A stretch of 64,000 nucleotides of DNA from Chlamydiota bacterium (GTDB taxonomy: Bacteria; Chlamydiota; Chlamydiia; Chlamydiales; RGXB01), in NCBI GenBank assembly GCA_016866495.1, contig VGMG01000002.1, forward strand, positions 62,001-126,000. Direction: 5' to 3'. Positions 62,777 to 64,000 of this stretch are shown here, piece by piece. Numbering within the stretch: the stretch's first letter is position 1; each line of letters begins with the position of its first letter. Below the pieces are notes generated by a model. It was given only the letters and a program-made list of their open reading frames with translations. It made no database searches and had not been told where the DNA came from. Position numbers and translations under genes: made by a program.

Positions 62777-63779
62777 AGTTTCTCGCAGTCCAATAAAGGC
62801 AAAAACCACCTAAAGCAAATAAGCTTTGACAAGCTGCAAACCTTAGAACAATCACATCTTCTTTGTGTCCGTAAAACTGAAAATGGTGGTGTAATGGTGC
62901 ACACAAAAAAATTCTTTTTTTTGTTCTTTTGTAATAGCTTACCTGTAAAATCACTGAAAGAGTTTCAATCACAAACATCCCACCCAAAAGAACTAAAAGT
63001 AGCTCTTGGTGCAAAAAGATCGCAAATCCTGCTATCAATCCTCCCAAAGGTAAAGACCCTACATCTCCCATAAATATTTTTGCAGGCTTTTTGTTAAAAA
63101 GAAAAAACCCCAGCAATGAGCCCATAAAAGCAACAATCATCCACGTAAGGAAAACCTCCCCCTCAAAATAACTAATCGCTGCTAGAAAAAAAAGTGTAAC
63201 AAGGCTTAGTAAACCAGCAAGACCGTCCATACCATCTGTTAAATTCACAGCGTTGGATGTGCCCACGAGAATAAAAGCTAGAAAAAATAAAAACAGGGAT
63301 TTAAGGAGTAAACTTTCAAATACCAAATCTTGGCCAAATGGGATATGTAAAATAAAGGTTTTTTTAGAAAAAAAAACTAACCCTAGAAAAACTGCCGATG
63401 CAAAGAGTTGTCCTAAGGATTTTGCCTTGGAAGATATCCCTTTTTTGGGTGGGACAAGTTTGAATAAATCATCAAAAAGTCCCACCAAAGCCATCAATAA
63501 AGCTAAAGTCAAAAATGCATAATAGGCTTTTGGAATCGGCTGAAAAATGATAGGAATGATGAGAAAAGGGATCAATAAAAACAAAACACCACCAAAAGAG
63601 GGTGTTTTTTCCTTTTTGAGCTTCAGATTTTCATCGAGAATGTGATCAACATGCCCTTTAGTCAGAAGATTAAAATTTTTTATCCATTTAATCCATAAAG
63701 GGTAGCATATCCATGAGAAAAAAAAGCATAAACACCCGACAAAAAAAGGGCTCAATTGCTCAAAGCATGCTCTAACCAT
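62769..63779 (-). CDS. mraY: Phospho-MurNAc-pentapeptide transferase MraY
   Basis: MraY makes lipid I from UDP-MurNAc-pentapeptide and undecaprenyl phosphate. The 336-aa protein has about ten TM helices and the catalytic motifs GLFDDLFK, NLTDGMDGLAG and APLHHHFQFYG. I chose ATG 63779 because GGGAGGTGGAG lies directly upstream; 63794 is inferior. It starts 28 bp inside murF. Confidence 0.95.
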   Translation of the reverse strand: MVRACFEQLSPFFVGCLCFFFSWICYPLWIKWIKNFNLLTKGHVDHILDENLKLKKEKTPSFGGVLFLLIPFLIIPIIFQPIPKAYYAFLTLALLMALVGLFDDLFKLVPPKKGISSKAKSLGQLFASAVFLGLVFFSKKTFILHIPFGQDLVFESLLLKSLFLFFLAFILVGTSNAVNLTDGMDGLAGLLSLVTLFFLAAISYFEGEVFLTWMIVAFMGSLLGFFLFNKKPAKIFMGDVGSLPLGGLIAGFAIFLHQELLLVLLGGMFVIETLSVILQVSYYKRTKKRIFLCAPLHHHFQFYGHKEDVIVLRFAACQSLFALGGFCLYWTARNYV

Positions 63780-64000
63780 GGCTCCACCTCCCAAAGACGA
63801 TTTGCATTAGATCCTTTGACTAAAACGGCATCTTGCGGTTGAATTTGTTTTTTGATCAAGGATTGTAAATCTTCCACAGCTTCGACCCAAAAAACCGCTT
63901 TACCCTCTTTTTTCCAATACTCAAAGACCGGTTTCATTTTTAAACCCAAACAAAACGCTAAATCAAAACAATCCCTCAGATCTTCAATAAGCTTAAGATG
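63752..64000 (-). CDS. murF: UDP-MurNAc-tripeptide-D-Ala-D-Ala ligase MurF, 3' part
   Basis: The frame is open from the right edge to a stop at 63752, giving the last 82 residues. The end QPQDAVLVKGSNANRLWEV matches the MurF C-terminus (D-x-V-L-V-K-G-S), and the position before mraY fits. The gene continues beyond the window. Confidence 0.85.
   Translation of the reverse strand, partial: HLKLIEDLRDCFDLAFCLGLKMKPVFEYWKKEGKAVFWVEAVEDLQSLIKKQIQPQDAVLVKGSNANRLWEVEPWLEHALSN

Noticed and set aside
62769-63794. Longer N-termini for mraY (63794), murD (62809) and the tricorn-like gene (29470)
   Set aside because: The extensions have no family likeness, and for mraY and the tricorn-like gene strong ribosome binding sites precede the downstream ATGs.
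1-64000. tRNA, rRNA, CRISPR arrays, insertion sequences or prophage
   Set aside because: No cloverleaf, direct-repeat array, transposase or phage gene was seen; the spacers are mostly short.

Overview
The window is a stretch of a chlamydial chromosome, almost certainly from a non-Chlamydiaceae ('environmental') member of the Chlamydiales. The evidence is (i) a class Ic ribonucleotide reductase whose small subunit has Phe where the radical Tyr normally sits, (ii) a three-ATP-cone NrdA, (iii) gene blocks in orders I remember from Chlamydia trachomatis (ompH-lpxD near pdhABC; pssA/nrdA/nrdB; insulinase-htrA and sucCD near ftsY; priA/lysS/cysS/aas; rsfS-fabF; miaA-rsbV-ftsQ-murC-murG-ftsW-nlpD-murD-mraY-murF), and (iv) an AT-rich base composition. 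I cannot name genus or family from the sequence alone.

Layout. 0-2.4 kb: end of an OmpH/Skp gene, lpxD and a CorA-type transporter. 2.4-7.2 kb: an accessory insert between lpxD and the pdh operon. It holds an amide/urea-type periplasmic binding protein, overlapping a large membrane protein that I read as a pentameric ligand-gated ion channel (pLGIC) core behind two extracytoplasmic sensor-like regions, and a divergent DUF1615-like gene. 7.2-10.4 kb: pdhA-pdhB-pdhC. 10.5-19.7 kb: a DnaQ-type exonuclease, then three chlamydia-type unknown proteins and a Nudix hydrolase; the two giant unknowns (1072 and 1181 aa) share a C-terminal domain and are paralogs. 19.7-24.1 kb: a 1448-aa autotransporter of the passenger-repeat type. 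24.1-30.3 kb: an Fe-S-type photolyase homolog that has lost most cluster cysteines, a small secreted protein, an exported tricorn-like protease and PssA. 30.4-34.8 kb: nrdA-nrdB behind two NrdR boxes. 34.8-42.3 kb: M16C protease, HtrA, M50 site-2 protease, SucCD. 42.5-52.7 kb: ftsY, an unknown, priA, an unknown, then lysS, cysS and a PlsC-ACP-acyl-ACP synthetase fusion. 52.7-53.3 kb: two tiny ORFs with a structured spacer. 53.3-64 kb: bioY, fabF, rsfS, miaA, rsbV and a tightly overlapping peptidoglycan/division cluster that runs off the right end inside murF.

How it fits together. Most of the window is core chlamydial metabolism: lipid A, phospholipid and fatty acid synthesis, pyruvate dehydrogenase, succinyl-CoA synthetase, dNTP synthesis, envelope proteolysis and peptidoglycan/division. 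The parts that stand out are the binding-protein/ion-channel pair at 2.4-6.2 kb, the paralogous giant proteins at 11.4-19.7 kb, the variant photolyase, and the PlsC-ACP-Aas fusion. All assignments are from reading translated sequence and remembered family motifs; no searches were run.
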